Positions 1 to 11,568 of a stretch of DNA of 64,000 nucleotides are shown here, in pieces; position 1 is the first letter of the stretch; every line of letters begins with the position of its first letter. Made by a program: the position numbers and the translations under genes. The stretch spans positions 350,056-414,055 of the forward strand of contig JBBMOL010000372.1 of the NCBI GenBank assembly GCA_037954665.1, written 5' to 3'. The notes beneath the pieces were generated by a model. It saw nothing but the letters and a program-made list of their open reading frames with translations. It did not search any database and was not told where the DNA came from. The stretch comes from Laguncularia racemosa (taxonomy: Eukaryota > Streptophyta > Magnoliopsida > Myrtales > Combretaceae).

Positions 1-1308
1 GTATGCTGTTATGATCATAAGATATAAAAAGTCATATCTCATGTCCTAAAATATTTAAAAAATAATAATAAAATAGATTTTTTTTTTTAAAGAAAAGTGG
101 GGTGTCATAAGCTTTTCAACCCATTTTAATTGGCTAATCCATTTGACACTGCACAAAAATTGATTGGTATTGACACGATATGAATTGACTCATTGGCTCT
201 TTTAGACATGACCTACTCGACCTATTTGTTACAACAATAAGTAAATAAATAAATAATAAAATAAATAAAAATAAAAACTTCAAAAAATAGCACATCGACC
301 AATCTTACATGGCCTTGACATACGGTCTCTTTGACGTCCAAATGGAGCCGCAAAAATCATGAACCACCGAATAAGTCATTGAAACCCATAGCTAGGAGCA
401 TGTTGATATTGGAATTAGAAATTGAGTATTGAACAAGTCTTAAATTTGAAAGTTAAATTTTGAAGTTTTATAATTTTTTATTTATGAAGAATAATGAAGG
501 TTATAATATATCGATAAAGAGATTTAAGATTATTTTGATTTAGAATAAATTACTTCATTTTTTGATGAAAGAAATATGATCAAAAATTTTTGTTTTTATT
601 AAATGTCTAAATTAAGAAAGTCTTTTTTTCTTATTTAGTTTCTTTACTAGTTTTAAGATTTCTAGTCTAAATATATTTTAAACAATGTTATTAAAGAGGA
701 ATTTTCATTAATATTACAAATTGTTCTTGCACAAATTATATATAGTTCTCACTTTGGCACGTGATTAACGAATACACAAATAAGAGCACTAATTGAGAAT
801 ACAAAAACTATATCTCTAGACAATATAATATAAATTCCGATCATTGTTGAATGAGACATTCATAAGCATGTAACATGAATGGTAGGTAGGCATACATTTA
901 AACCAAATCGAATAGAGCTAAAATTTCAATTTAAAAAAAAATTTAAATACGGTTACATTTATATTCGCATGATCCAACAGAAACAAAGAATTCATTGCAA
1001 CTCAAATCATGAATTAAACGAAGTCAAAAATTTTAACTGAAAGGGAAAATTAAAAAAAAAAAAGTAAATAAGAAAATGCAAACTAAATCAAACTGAACCG
1101 GGAGTATAGACCAAAAGAAATCTTTTTTTTTTTTTCCCTTTTTTTCTTAATCTTTCCCCAATGTCTTTGGAAATAGGTTTTTATTTATAAATTTATTTTA
1201 GCCAAATCAAGTAATATTTTGCCATTTAATTGGGTTCGATCACCATCCCTAAAATGGACATTGCACCGCTAGTAAAAATTAAGCAGGAAATATGGTATGG
1301 TATGTGAG
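1..1308. other. AT-rich left flank, no gene seen
   Basis: This is AT-rich DNA with scattered poly-A and poly-T runs. I see no convincing coding region, RNA gene or LTR end. It is the DNA into which element A inserted: its last five bases, GTGAG, nearly match ATGAG just after A's 3' LTR (39424-39428). Confidence 0.6.
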
Positions 1309-3223
1309 TGTAAATAACCGTGTATATATATATATATATATATCTAATATTGATTAAAATTAAACCAAAGATAAAAGGATAAATAACTTGAAGAGTTGAG
1401 AGCAATTTAGTTATTTAACAAGGAAGTATAAATAACCTAACTCGTATTGTCCTTACCCTTTTTTCATTTACACACTACATAACCCTAAACGTTATCTACA
1501 GAAACCTATTAGAGAAAGATATTCACTAATTTAACCATGGTAAGTAAATTGATGAATAACTATTGATTGCCGTTTACATGTGTATATCACAAATTAGTGT
1601 TAATTCATTAGATTTTCTTATAGAACAATTAGTGCAACAACAGGTTCAGGATAAGAATTCAATAGTTGGAATGATTTGAACTGGTAAGTTGTTAGATTAA
1701 ACCTAATTAGTATTCTAATATGAAAAATAATGCACAATTAAGCTTAGAAGGAATGAATTTCATTTAGGATTAGAAAGATTAGGAATTGGCGAATTAGAAA
1801 AGGAATTTGCAATGGAATAGTGCCCTATACAGCTAAGTACACGCCTATGTATTTACTTGTGTTGAAACACTAACGTGTACAAAAAGGTACATGGTCACCA
1901 AACACTCTCATGTACTTGGGCATGTTAAATTGCACAAATTCACAGAAAGGTACACGATCACTCTACACAACTATGTATCCTACTGTGCTATAGTACATGG
2001 CCAAATACACGTGCTAAATTGACAGAAATACACAGGAAGATACATGGCCATTAGCGCATTCGTGTTCTATCCCATATCCCTTTATAGGACCATCCATACG
2101 GCTGTGTTGTTCCAAGACACTCACTATTCCATTATATGTCATTCACTTGCAATTCTAAGTGTATGTATTTATGGATTTGGATAGGTTTAAGGATTGAAAG
2201 ATTACAAGAGTGTGAAGAAATCATTCTCTGATTATCAAGTACATGTATACTATATTTGTTGTTTGTGTATATTAGGTTAGAGATGTAATATGAACTAAAT
2301 TAATAATGAAAATGAATGTGACTATTGTGTGTGATTGTGTTTAGATGGATCCAAGAAACCAAGTGAGGGTTAGTGTTCTCAAGGTAGTATCCCGATGATC
2401 GGTATGTGACGTTGTCATTAGTGGAGTCGTATACCAAAATGATCTAGATAGACTTAGGATTATCTTGTGTGGAAAGACTCATTTGTGTGATGTAGAAAGA
2501 CTCATGTGTGTGATGAGGAAGGACTCATGGACTCATAGACAATAGGGAGTACCCACGTCGTATATGTATTATTTATGTATGGAATACACTCATGGACAAA
2601 AAGGAGTACCCTTTATCGTATATATGTGTGTGTGTATGTAGGTGGGTGTGTGTAAGGTTGCACGTTATTATGATGATGAGAATTGTGTGTTAGATATAAA
2701 TGATGTGAAAGATAATAAAATGTGTTTAGATATTATGTTGCATTATGTTTTTGTTAGTGCTTTTGGCATGACATGCATGTGTGTGTGTATAAGTATACAT
2801 TGTACTGAACATTAGCTTACCCCTCATGGGACCATTTTAGTTGCAGGTACCATAAGAGAAGTTATAGGGTATGATGAGACTATAGTGGAGACAAACCAAA
2901 ACTCTGAAGAAAAATTATAATATGTGTACTCTAATGAGTAGTAGCCAAATGAAGAGAAAGATAGATATTGGATGTTTCTATTTAATTAATTTAAGACTAT
3001 TGTAGTACTTAAGTTCTTAAATGCTTCCACTATATTGATTAGAGTAAATTGAATATGGTTTATGTATTGAGAATGGTAATTCTTTTCAATTTCTTTCATG
3101 CAGAGAAAGTTGTTATGGAAATTTGAATTTCGATGTTGAAATTAACAGATTTTGAGCTTACGTGTCTTCACCCAATAAAGACATGTGGTCGGTTGTATTT
3201 GTCTCAAGCTTCAAGGCGTTACA
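1309..3223 (+). repeat. Element A 5' LTR
   Basis: This 1915-bp LTR matches 22469-23442 plus 38836-39423. It carries an (AT)n tract near 1321-1342, a TATA box (TATAAATA, 1427-1434), a dyad-rich stretch at about 1825-2110 with repeated words of the type TACACG and CGTGTA, and a GT-rich stretch near 2620-2660. About 360 bp (roughly 2241-2600, containing imperfect tandem copies of a GACTCAT-rich unit) have no counterpart in the 3' LTR. The start is less certain than the end. Confidence 0.75.
1427..1434 (+). promoter_or_regulatory. TATA box of element A 5' LTR
   Basis: TATAAATA lies in a block (1345-1520) that is well conserved in the other LTR, where the same box is at 22594-22601. Its position near the 5' part of the LTR fits a U3 promoter. 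Confidence 0.5.
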
Positions 3224-3230
3224 ACTTAAG

Positions 3231-3243
3231 TGGTATCAAAGCA
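3231..3243 (+). other. Element A primer-binding site
   Basis: TGGTATCAAAGCA lies seven bases after the LTR end. It differs by one base from the usual plant initiator tRNA-Met primer site (TGGTATCAGAGCA). Confidence 0.75.
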
Positions 3244-3417
3244 TAGGTTTACTAATCTATAAACTACCTAGGAATAAGATCTTTTAAGTAATGATATATG
3301 ATAAGAGTGGGTAGTGGATGGGACTAATACTTGTAAATATATACTCATTCTAGTTATACTTATTATATTAATGATAGTAGTATCATATCTTGAGGTAACT
3401 CATGTTCAATTTGTAGA

Positions 3418-4515
3418 ATGCCTAAGAGAATCTCAAGACCATGTTCAACATCAGGCATTAAAGGTGATGTTCCTAATAACCGGATGCTACCCAAACTGCC
3501 TCATCATGGGTTAAGGGGAAATGAGGTCAGTGCTCCTCAAAAGCTAGAGGCCATTAATACTCTAACAAGAGTGGTAGCACAACAACAACAACAAATATAA
3601 GAACTACAATTGTTGAATGCCAAGCAAGGATAAGAGATTAGAGAGAGGCCAGTTAGGCAAGTAAGTTTGGAATATTTTGTTCGAATGATCAGGGAATTTA
3701 GGCCTAAGGTTGATGATCCATTAGACACTAAGCAGTGGGTTGATGAGCTAGAGAAACCTTTGAAACATTAAGAATTCCTAAAGAGAAGAAGATGAAGCAT
3801 GCGATTTATCTGCTAAGGGGCTCGGCTTTTGAATGACGGTTGAGTGTTTCCAGACTAGTTGTAGGACTCATCACCTAGGAAAGGTTCAAAGAGATGTTAT
3901 ATGAACAATACTTCCCAAGCAACATATAGGACAAGATGGAGGTAGTTTACTATAGTTGCTACTAAGGAAAGAGGGCTATGGATGAGTATGAGGCAAAATT
4001 AAATCAACTAGTGAAGTTTATTCCACCAGCTTTCAAAACCAATGAGAAGTTAAGGGCTCATCGATTTGTATTGGGCTTGGAACCTACTCTACAACATGAA
4101 GTGGGTGCATTCTAGTTAAACACCTATTTGAGGTGGTAAATAAAGTCAAATTCCTAGAATAGAATCATAGAAGGATTGAAGAAATAAAAACACTAGAGAC
4201 TAGGGTAATGTTGGGGAAGAGACCTACTTAGGGAATTGTCATTCATGAGGAGGGCAAAAAACTTCACATTGTGCAGAACAAATTTGCGGTCATTGTAGCA
4301 CCTTCCTTTTAGGCCAAGACCTCCTTAGTAGGCTAGGGCAACAGATGTATAAGATGCTATGGGCCAATCGAGCTAAATGAATGTAAATGGCTAGAGGGTG
4401 CCTATTTTTCATGTGGAAAGACAAGACATAATAGTAAAACATGGATAGGAAAGTTAATACCCCTCACGTTTTATTTCTCCTACAAATAAAGGAGTGATAG
4501 GTAAAGAGGAATCAG
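3418..4515 (+). pseudogene. gag: Element A gag remnant
   Basis: The remnant of the capsid polyprotein of element A. Translating in pieces gives a gag-like stretch near 3690-3770 (FRPKVDDPLDTKQWVDELE) and the conserved stretch near 3980-4100 (DEYEAKLNQLVKFIPPAF, then RFVLGLEP), which is typical of chromovirus gag. Near 4405-4440 a zinc-knuckle-like segment (FSCGKTRHNSK) survives without its first and last cysteines. Frame changes and stops are frequent. The region is cut at 4515 by the D complex and the reading resumes with protease after 15998. Confidence 0.7.
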
Positions 4516-5511
4516 TGATGTGCCTTAAAACTAAATCTAAATGTATAAGCACACAAAAACTAATTGAAAGACCAATGAAACCAATCTCTAAAATGGCGTA
4601 AAGAACAAATTGCCAAATGACCCTAATTTACATGAAACAACACGCTCCAAAAAGATGAAGTGCTTAAATGACCAAAGCACTTACACACAACAAATTGAAG
4701 CAATATCAATCAAGAACCAAGTTCACAAATGGCGTGAACGTTAATCCCTTATGAATTTGAATTTGTAAAACAAGTTGCTCAAAGATCCAATTACAAGTAT
4801 ACAATTGCAATTGAGAATTCAATTCCACAATACACGATCAAAGGGTATGAAATCAAAATTGAATTAAACCCTAAAAATTACGTGAATGAAATAACAAAAA
4901 GGATAAACTAATTCCTCACTAGATATGACTCACTAGTTGGGTATTAGGAAGGATTTGACGTTGTTGATATTACACACAACAAGGATCAAATCCCACTCGC
5001 CACACTTCACTCAAGAAATGATAAGAGTTTGTGAAAATGACGTGTCCCTCACGGTTCAAATATGAAAAATATGGTTCAAAAAGCCCTCAGAAACCCTACT
5101 TTAGCAAGTATTTATACTTGCTCCAATTAGGATTAAAATGTCCAAAAACTTACGTCTATGCCACTAATGTGGCCAGTCCTAATTTAACAAATTACAACAA
5201 ATCAAAATGTCCTAAAAAATGATTACAAAGTAACCGGTTCAAAGAAAAATAATAAATACAAAGATGGTCTTCAAAGAGCCAGTTCTTCAAGTCAATTGAG
5301 ATCATCGCGGGCCACTGGATGTAAGTCCGATGATGTTCCCAATTTGATCAATAGTGGAGGTCATTTGGCATTTTGTAAAGACTGATGGTTGTACCTGCTA
5401 TAAGACAATTCAAACATTATTAGATAAAGAAATGGATACATGTGACCAATTTGGATCATACATCCAAATCAGGTTCCCTGACTATCGGGATCGTAGGGTA
5501 GATTCTCATCA
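4516..5511 (-). repeat. D1 antisense LTR (its 3' LTR)
   Basis: On the minus strand this LTR runs from TGATGAGAATCT to GGCACATCA, with complementary TGATG/CATCA ends. It is nearly the same as 8455 to about 9441. A TATA-type core lies inside a dyad at 5104-5121. The short ORF on the plus strand here is non-coding LTR. Confidence 0.85.
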
Positions 5512-7402
5512 TCTCCTTGAGGCTCTGAAAGATTTGCCCTCAAATCTAGAGGGTCATTTTTTTAACTGAACCCAGATGCCTTTATCGCCCTATTTACCTG
5601 ACTATTAGAAGAAACAGAAATAATCTTAATCTGTTCTTAGAAACTATGCACCTCTTATGGAGACATAGGTGTTAATACTATTCGAGACCCTCCCTTCCGA
5701 AACATGTAAGTGTTTCCAAATCCATCATGTAACACCTTCCTATCAAACATCTAGGGTATACCCAAAAGCAAATGAAAGGCATACATAGGAATCACATCAT
5801 ACAGGATCTCATCATGATATTTTTTTCCTATACTCACTGGTACCTTTACCCTTTGTGTAACACGCATAATATCTCGATTGTTCAACTAATGCAAATTATA
5901 AGGACTAGGATGTGGACTAGTGGATAGTTGTAATTTATCCACTAATGCAACAGATATGACATTGGTGCAACTACCACTATCAATGATTAGTACACAAAGG
6001 TTACCTCTGATCCTACAAGAAGTATGGAATATGTTCTCCCTTTGCTTGTCCCTAGCATCAGGAGATACAGTCAGAACCCTATGCAACACATTAATAGGTA
6101 AATACTGTTCACCCGTTCCCTCCTCATGTGTCTCACTGTTCTGATCGTCATAGTATTCCTGCAATGCTATAAACAATATGTAGGCTTGACAGGTTCTTTT
6201 TCATCCTCATCTTCTTCTCTAGTACCCTTCATAACTGTCATGACTCTCTTATTAGGACACTGTGCAGCCATATGCCCAAATCCCATGCATTTAAAGCATT
6301 TAATTTGGCACATTTCCCCACTAGTTGTTCCTAGTACAGTCTACCTAACATCAGGTCCTATGACCTCTTTACCTTTCCCAAAAGTCATTTTCTCCTTGTC
6401 TGTGCTGGGGGTAACTCTATCCACTGCCCTGGTAGGTTCACCTACTCCCTTTGGTCCTCCTGACTGACCATCAGCTCCTATGGGCCTAGTAGTAGCATTA
6501 GGCTTGCTACTAGTTACCCTAAATGGATTGGATCGCCTCTGTCTTTCCACTTTCAAGGCTAACTGTATAGCCTCATCAAGTGTACTGTATCTCTATAGCT
6601 CAACTACACATGTGATCTCATATTTCAGCTTAGATAAAAAGTGTGCTTGGGTTTGCTTTAGAGGCTTTACTAACTCACATCTAATCATCAAGGTTTCGAA
6701 TTCCTGTACATAATCATCTACTATTTTTCCTCTTTGTCTCAAAGTTTGATGACGCATAAACAGCTCCTGCCTGTAGTGTTCAGGAATGAACCTCTTCCTC
6801 AAAACCCTCTTCATATCTTTCTAGGTATGACTTTCAGCCTCTCCATCCCTCTGCCTGCTAATCAACAAATTTTTCCACCATAAGGCGGCATACCCTATGA
6901 ATTCAACCGCAACAAGTCAAACTTGGGTGTTATCATCTATCTCATAGCACTTGAAAAGGCCTTCAACCTTATCCTTCTAGTCCAGGTAATCATCTACTGA
7001 ACCCTTGCCATCAAAGGAAAGCATCTGCAACTTCACATACTCTAAACCCCTAGATGGCCCGAAATCCCTGTTTGGGTAATGATTGACCCCAAAGTTGTCA
7101 TCCCTCTCTTCCCTATAGGGATGATGATCTCCCTCCATTCTTCTTCCCAAATTTCCTCCTCCTATTGCTCCCTCTCTCTGGATGTTTTGTGGAGCTACTC
7201 TTGGTGGTACCTGAGGATTTGCCACTGGTGGTTGTGGCATTGTCATCTTGTCAATCCTTGTTACTAGAGTAGCAACAATGGTAGTAAGGTCCTGAAGTTG
7301 ATCTTCCAAGGTTCTTCTACCTGCAATATGATGACCCAGTCCTCTACCAATCTGGCTATTGACCTCATTACCAATCCCCCCATTTACATTGCCATTCGAC
7401 AT
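5512..7402 (-). pseudogene. gag: D1 gag-protease, no reverse transcriptase
   Basis: A minus-strand gag starting near 7402 (MSNGNVNGG) after a primer site and leader of about 1 kb. It contains the capsid-like part (about 7060-6590), a zinc knuckle (near 6310-6265) and an aspartic protease with LIIDSGSCTNVIS (near 5985-5945). The frame is broken by a TAG at about 6978 where D2 has a Trp codon, further stops, and a frame change near 6200. The coding remnant runs down to the LTR at 5511, with no RT, RNase H or integrase. The same architecture occurs in D2, so the missing enzymes are probably a family trait. It would need enzymes from another element. Confidence 0.75.
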
Positions 7403-8437
7403 GCTTATGATATGTTGAAGTACAATCCTACAATTTACGGCAAACTCCTTTAACAACACCACGTCACAATAGCACATTTAGACAATCAACACTCATACAC
7501 AATTATACACCCACGGTGCAACAATTCAATAAACACAATTATCACTTCTTGACACTTCAAGTATAGTAAAGTAAATGAAGCACAAATAATCACTTCCAAG
7601 TAGTTAAGTTATTAAATTCAACTAGCAAGTGTTTAAGTAATGAGTTTCAATTACTTTCACACTTTAATGCTTGTTTTTTAATTCAAACTTCACTACTGAA
7701 CTTTCCTTTCTTGCCACAGTTTCACACCTAAAAGTAGTCTTAATGTGTAGCACCTTACACTACACACAAATCCACAAATTCACACTGCCACAGACACCTT
7801 AGACATATACGGTGCAACCAACTCACCACAACACCACTTCACGTTGCAACACCCCTTCACTTTAACACACACAACACCTCAAAGTATACACTTCCTTACC
7901 ACTACACAGCTTCAATTCGCCACTCACACAACTCAATTCACACCGCAATTCACAAACATAGGCAGCAACAAGATTCAAATTTCACTTAGTGCAAACTTTC
8001 CACAAATGGTAAGAAGCATTTTCAAATTCAAATAGCCATTTAATCAACTAATACACAATAACTTCTTCAACTTAAAGATGGTGTTTAAATTTCAAATAGT
8101 TTCCTTTTCTCCACGCACTTCAAATCTAAAAATGGTAAAGGACAATTACATCTACCGAAATCACCAACACACAATTCACTATCACACTCTTCTAGTCTTC
8201 AAATGATCACTTCCCTCAAATGATTCAATGATCACTTCCCCTAAATAAATCACGGCCAACTCAAGAAAACAAGGAAATTACAAATGCTCCACGTCTACAA
8301 CAAGAAGCACCAATTACAACTCCTTAACAGCATAATCAAATAACTAATTTCCACTTTGCAATTTCGGATCGAGATGCTAACTCAAGAACCCTAAAATTTC
8401 TGAAATCACAACTTTACAATCCCTTCTCACAACCAAG
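7403..8437 (-). other. D1 untranslated leader
   Basis: This is the AC-rich (on the plus strand) leader between the primer site and gag of D1. I see no coding sequence in it; short ORFs here are low-complexity Thr/Gln/His-rich artefacts. Confidence 0.6.
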
Positions 8438-8449
8438 GCTCTGATACCA
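8438..8449 (-). other. D1 primer-binding site
   Basis: On the minus strand this reads TGGTATCAGAGC, complementary to initiator tRNA-Met, five bases from the end of the LTR at 8455. It fixes the orientation of D1 as antisense. Confidence 0.85.
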
Positions 8450-8454
8450 AATGA

Positions 8455-9441
8455 TGATGTGCCTTAAAACCAAATCCAAATGTATAAGCACACAAAAACT
8501 AATTGAAAGACTAATGAAACCAATCTCCAAAATGGCGTGAAGAACAAATTGCCAAGTGACCCAAATTTGCATGAAACAACATGCTCCAAAAAGATGATGT
8601 GCTTAAATGACCGAAGCACTTACACATAACAAATTGAAGAAATATCAATCAAGAACCAAGTTCACAAATGGCATGAACCCTAATCCCTTACGAATCTGAA
8701 TTTGTAAAACAAGTTGCTCAAAGATCCAATTACAAGTACACAATTGCAATTGAGAATTCAATTACACAATACACGATCAAAGGGTATGAAATCAAAATTG
8801 AATTAAACCCTAAAAATTGCATGAATGAAATAACAAAAAGGATAAACTAATTCCTCACAAAATATGACTCACTAGTTGGGAATTGGGATGGATTTGACGT
8901 TGTTGATATTACACACAACAAGGATCAAATCCCACTCGCCACACTTCACTCAAGAAATGATAAGAGTTCGTGAAAAGGAGGTGTCCCTCACGGTTCAAAT
9001 TTAAAAAATGTGGTTCAAAAAGCCCCCACAAACCCTACTTTAGCAAGTATTTATACTTGCTCCAATTAGGGTTAAAATGTCCAAAAATTTACGTCTATGC
9101 CACCAATGTGGCCAATCCTAATTCCACAAATTACAACAAATCAAAATGTCCTAAAAAATGATTACAAAGTAACCAGTTCAAAGAAAAATAACAAATACAA
9201 AGATGGTCTTCAAAGAGCCAGTTCTTTAAGTCAATTGAGATCATCGCGGGCCATTGGATGTGAGTTTGATGATGTTCCCAATTTAATCAATAGTGGAGGT
9301 CATTTGGCATTCTATAAAGACTGATCACTATACCTGCTATAAGACAATTCAAACATTATTAGATAAGGAAATGGATACATGTGACCAATTTGGATCATAC
9401 ATCCAAATCAGGTTCCCTGACTATCGAGATCGCAAGGTAAA
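8455..9441 (-). repeat. D1 antisense LTR (its 5' LTR), outer end cut
   Basis: Near-copy of 4516-5511, with the dyad/TATA block at 9043-9060. Its far end stops a few bases short: the terminal TGATGGGAAT portion is missing and the sequence passes at the shared word ATTCCTCCTCC into antisense gag-leader sequence of a second copy. That junction marks a recombination or deletion. Confidence 0.8.
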
Positions 9442-9630
9442 TTCCTCCTCCTCCTACTCCCTCTCTCTAGATGTTTTGTGGAGCTACTCTTGGTTATGCC
9501 TAAGGATATGCCATTAGTGGTTGTAGCATTGTCATCATATCAATCCTTATTGCTAGTTTAGCAACAATGGTAGTAAGGTCTTGAAGTTGTTCTTCCAAGC
9601 TTCTTCTACCTACAATATGATGACCCTGTC
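9441..9630 (-). pseudogene. Fragment of a second D-family gag N-terminus
   Basis: Antisense copy of the segment at about 7150-7345 (start of gag), diverged from D1. It continues at 14423-14537 on the other side of D2. The rest of this copy's gag and protease is gone. Confidence 0.7.
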
Positions 9631-10639
9631 TGATGGGAAAAATTCTAGCACTGTCAACCTCTTCAGAACCCAATTTGGATGATTGACCAAATTGCTCATA
9701 TTTTATCTTATGTCTTTATTTCTAATAAACTTTAAGAATAATCTTACAGGTACAATTATATATCTCCATGGGATGCCAAAATGTCCTACAACTTCAGTTG
9801 GACACAGAACATTTTTCTGGGAAACAATGAAAGGCCCGCTACGATTGTTCTCTATTCTGAGGCATTGGATCATGAAGATTTATGTTATTTTGTATCTTGT
9901 AAATGTTTATTGAACTATTTTGGTTGTATTTTGGTTTTAGGACACTTTTATTTCTTTGTAACTTTCATTTAGGGTTAGCCACCTTAAAAGTGGCAAACTT
10001 GTAATTTTGAGGACTTTTTAACCCTAGGAGTAGCAAGTATAAATACTTGCTTAAGAGAGGGTTTGAGGGGGCTTATTTTTTCAGAACATACACCTCTTTT
10101 CACGTGTGAATTAGGGTCCATACCTTGGTTCCAACTCTTATCAATTTCAATTCCAAGACTTGAAATTGTGGCGAGTGCAACATCTTGAAATTGTGAGTTA
10201 TATCAATTTCATTTTGTTGTGATTTCTTTTCTTCTCTAGTGTGTTGTATCTAGGGTTGATTAGAGATATTTCTTGGTCAGAAATACATCTTATTGTACAT
10301 GAATTCTTGTGCTAATTTGAAGTATTTATCAATCATATTTGGTTCATCATTGAAAATTTCCCTAGGAAGTGTGTTCTTCACTATTTGAAAGGGATTATTT
10401 TTGTCACGGTTTTCTTTTGTCATATTGTGGATTATTTGCGTGGATTATATAAGATTAGGGTGTTATTAGAAGGTATTATCAGTGTGGTATTCTAATTATA
10501 TCATTGGACATTTGGATTTCATCATATCTTCACTTGGTTCACGTCATTTTGCCCTTTTTTTTGATCCGATTTTGCCTTGACTTGAGATAGTTTTTCTTAA
10601 GTCTTTTGAATGTGCTTTCAAGAGTTTTTAGGCACATCA
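9631..10639 (+). repeat. D2 5' LTR
   Basis: Starts TGATGGGAAA and ends GGCACATCA. The block GCAAGTATAAATACTTGC at 10033-10050 is a dyad holding the TATA box. Its sequence is clearly related to, but distinct from, the D1 LTRs. Confidence 0.9.
10033..10050 (+). promoter_or_regulatory. Dyad-embedded TATA box, D2 5' LTR
   Basis: GCAAGTATAAATACTTGC is a near-perfect palindrome with a TATAAATA core. Equivalent blocks are at 5104, 9043, 13811, 14928, 15587, 21868 and 38349. Confidence 0.6.
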
Positions 10640-10645
10640 TCTTTT

Positions 10646-10657
10646 TGGTATCAGAGC
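10646..10657 (+). other. D2 primer-binding site
   Basis: TGGTATCAGAGC, complementary to initiator tRNA-Met, starting seven bases after the LTR end. Confidence 0.9.
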
Positions 10658-11568
10658 TCTTGTTGAGAGAAGGGAATTGGTTGTATTCAATTTCGTGGAA
10701 GTGATCAACAATTAGGGTTGATTAAGTGGAAAAAACGCAATTGTGTAGTTGTTGTTGTTGTTGTAGTTTGAGATTGCGAAATTGTTTTGGATTGGGATTT
10801 GATTTGCTGATTGTTGGAGTTGATTTGGGAAGGTTATTATATCACTTTGTGGACACTAATTCACGTGGAAGAGCAGAAGTACAAAGTGAAGTTACTTTAG
10901 CAAATTGTTTTGAAGTGTGAAACTTACCAATTGTTGCCGTGGAGTAGCTTGTAGCATGTGGAGTTGTGAAGTTTGTTGTTTGAATTCCATTGTGTAATTC
11001 TGAAATTGTGAAGTTAAATTTGCAGATTACATTAAGTTTGGTTAGTAAGGAATTATTTTGAATTCAAATCATATGCAATTAAGTTGTGGGAGTTAATGAT
11101 TGCTATTTGAATTTGAATTCATTGTTACCAATTGAGGAAGGCTTGCAATAAGTGAAGTTATTTGAAATTCAAATTGTAAGTTGCTGCCTATAGTGGGAAT
11201 TCGGAATTCATTTTGGAAAGCTACTTATTAATCTCTTGTCTTCATTATTTGCCGTGGAAGTTGAAGATTACTTGTATTCATTGTTCACTTTGTTGTTGCC
11301 GTGGAAGTATTACATATTAATTGTAGTTGTTGCTTGTGTGTTGCCGTGGAGTAAACTTGTGGAAATTAATTTTGCTACACCATGTACTTGTGGCTTGTTG
11401 TGGAGGAGAGTATTACACGTGAGTTGCAATTATAAATTGTAACATTAAGTGGGTTTGTTGTTTGTCTTTTGTAGTTACTATTGTGTGGAGTTTAAGGAAG
11501 TATTGTAGTGGAAGTGTATATCCTTGAATCATATCATTTTGAGAAACAATATACAAGGATCTACAAAT
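10658..11568 (+). other. D2 untranslated leader with repeated TTGCCGTGGA
   Basis: About 0.9 kb of T/G-rich leader before gag. The ten-base word TTGCCGTGGA occurs at 10934, 11249, 11296 and 11341. No coding region is convincing here. Such leaders carry packaging and dimerisation signals in retroelements, but a role for this word is only a guess. Confidence 0.55.

Noticed and set aside
5031..5222. Conserved 63-residue plus-strand frame, also at 8970-9161
   Set aside because: It is antisense to the D1 LTRs and spans the TATA dyad; the likeness comes from LTR identity.
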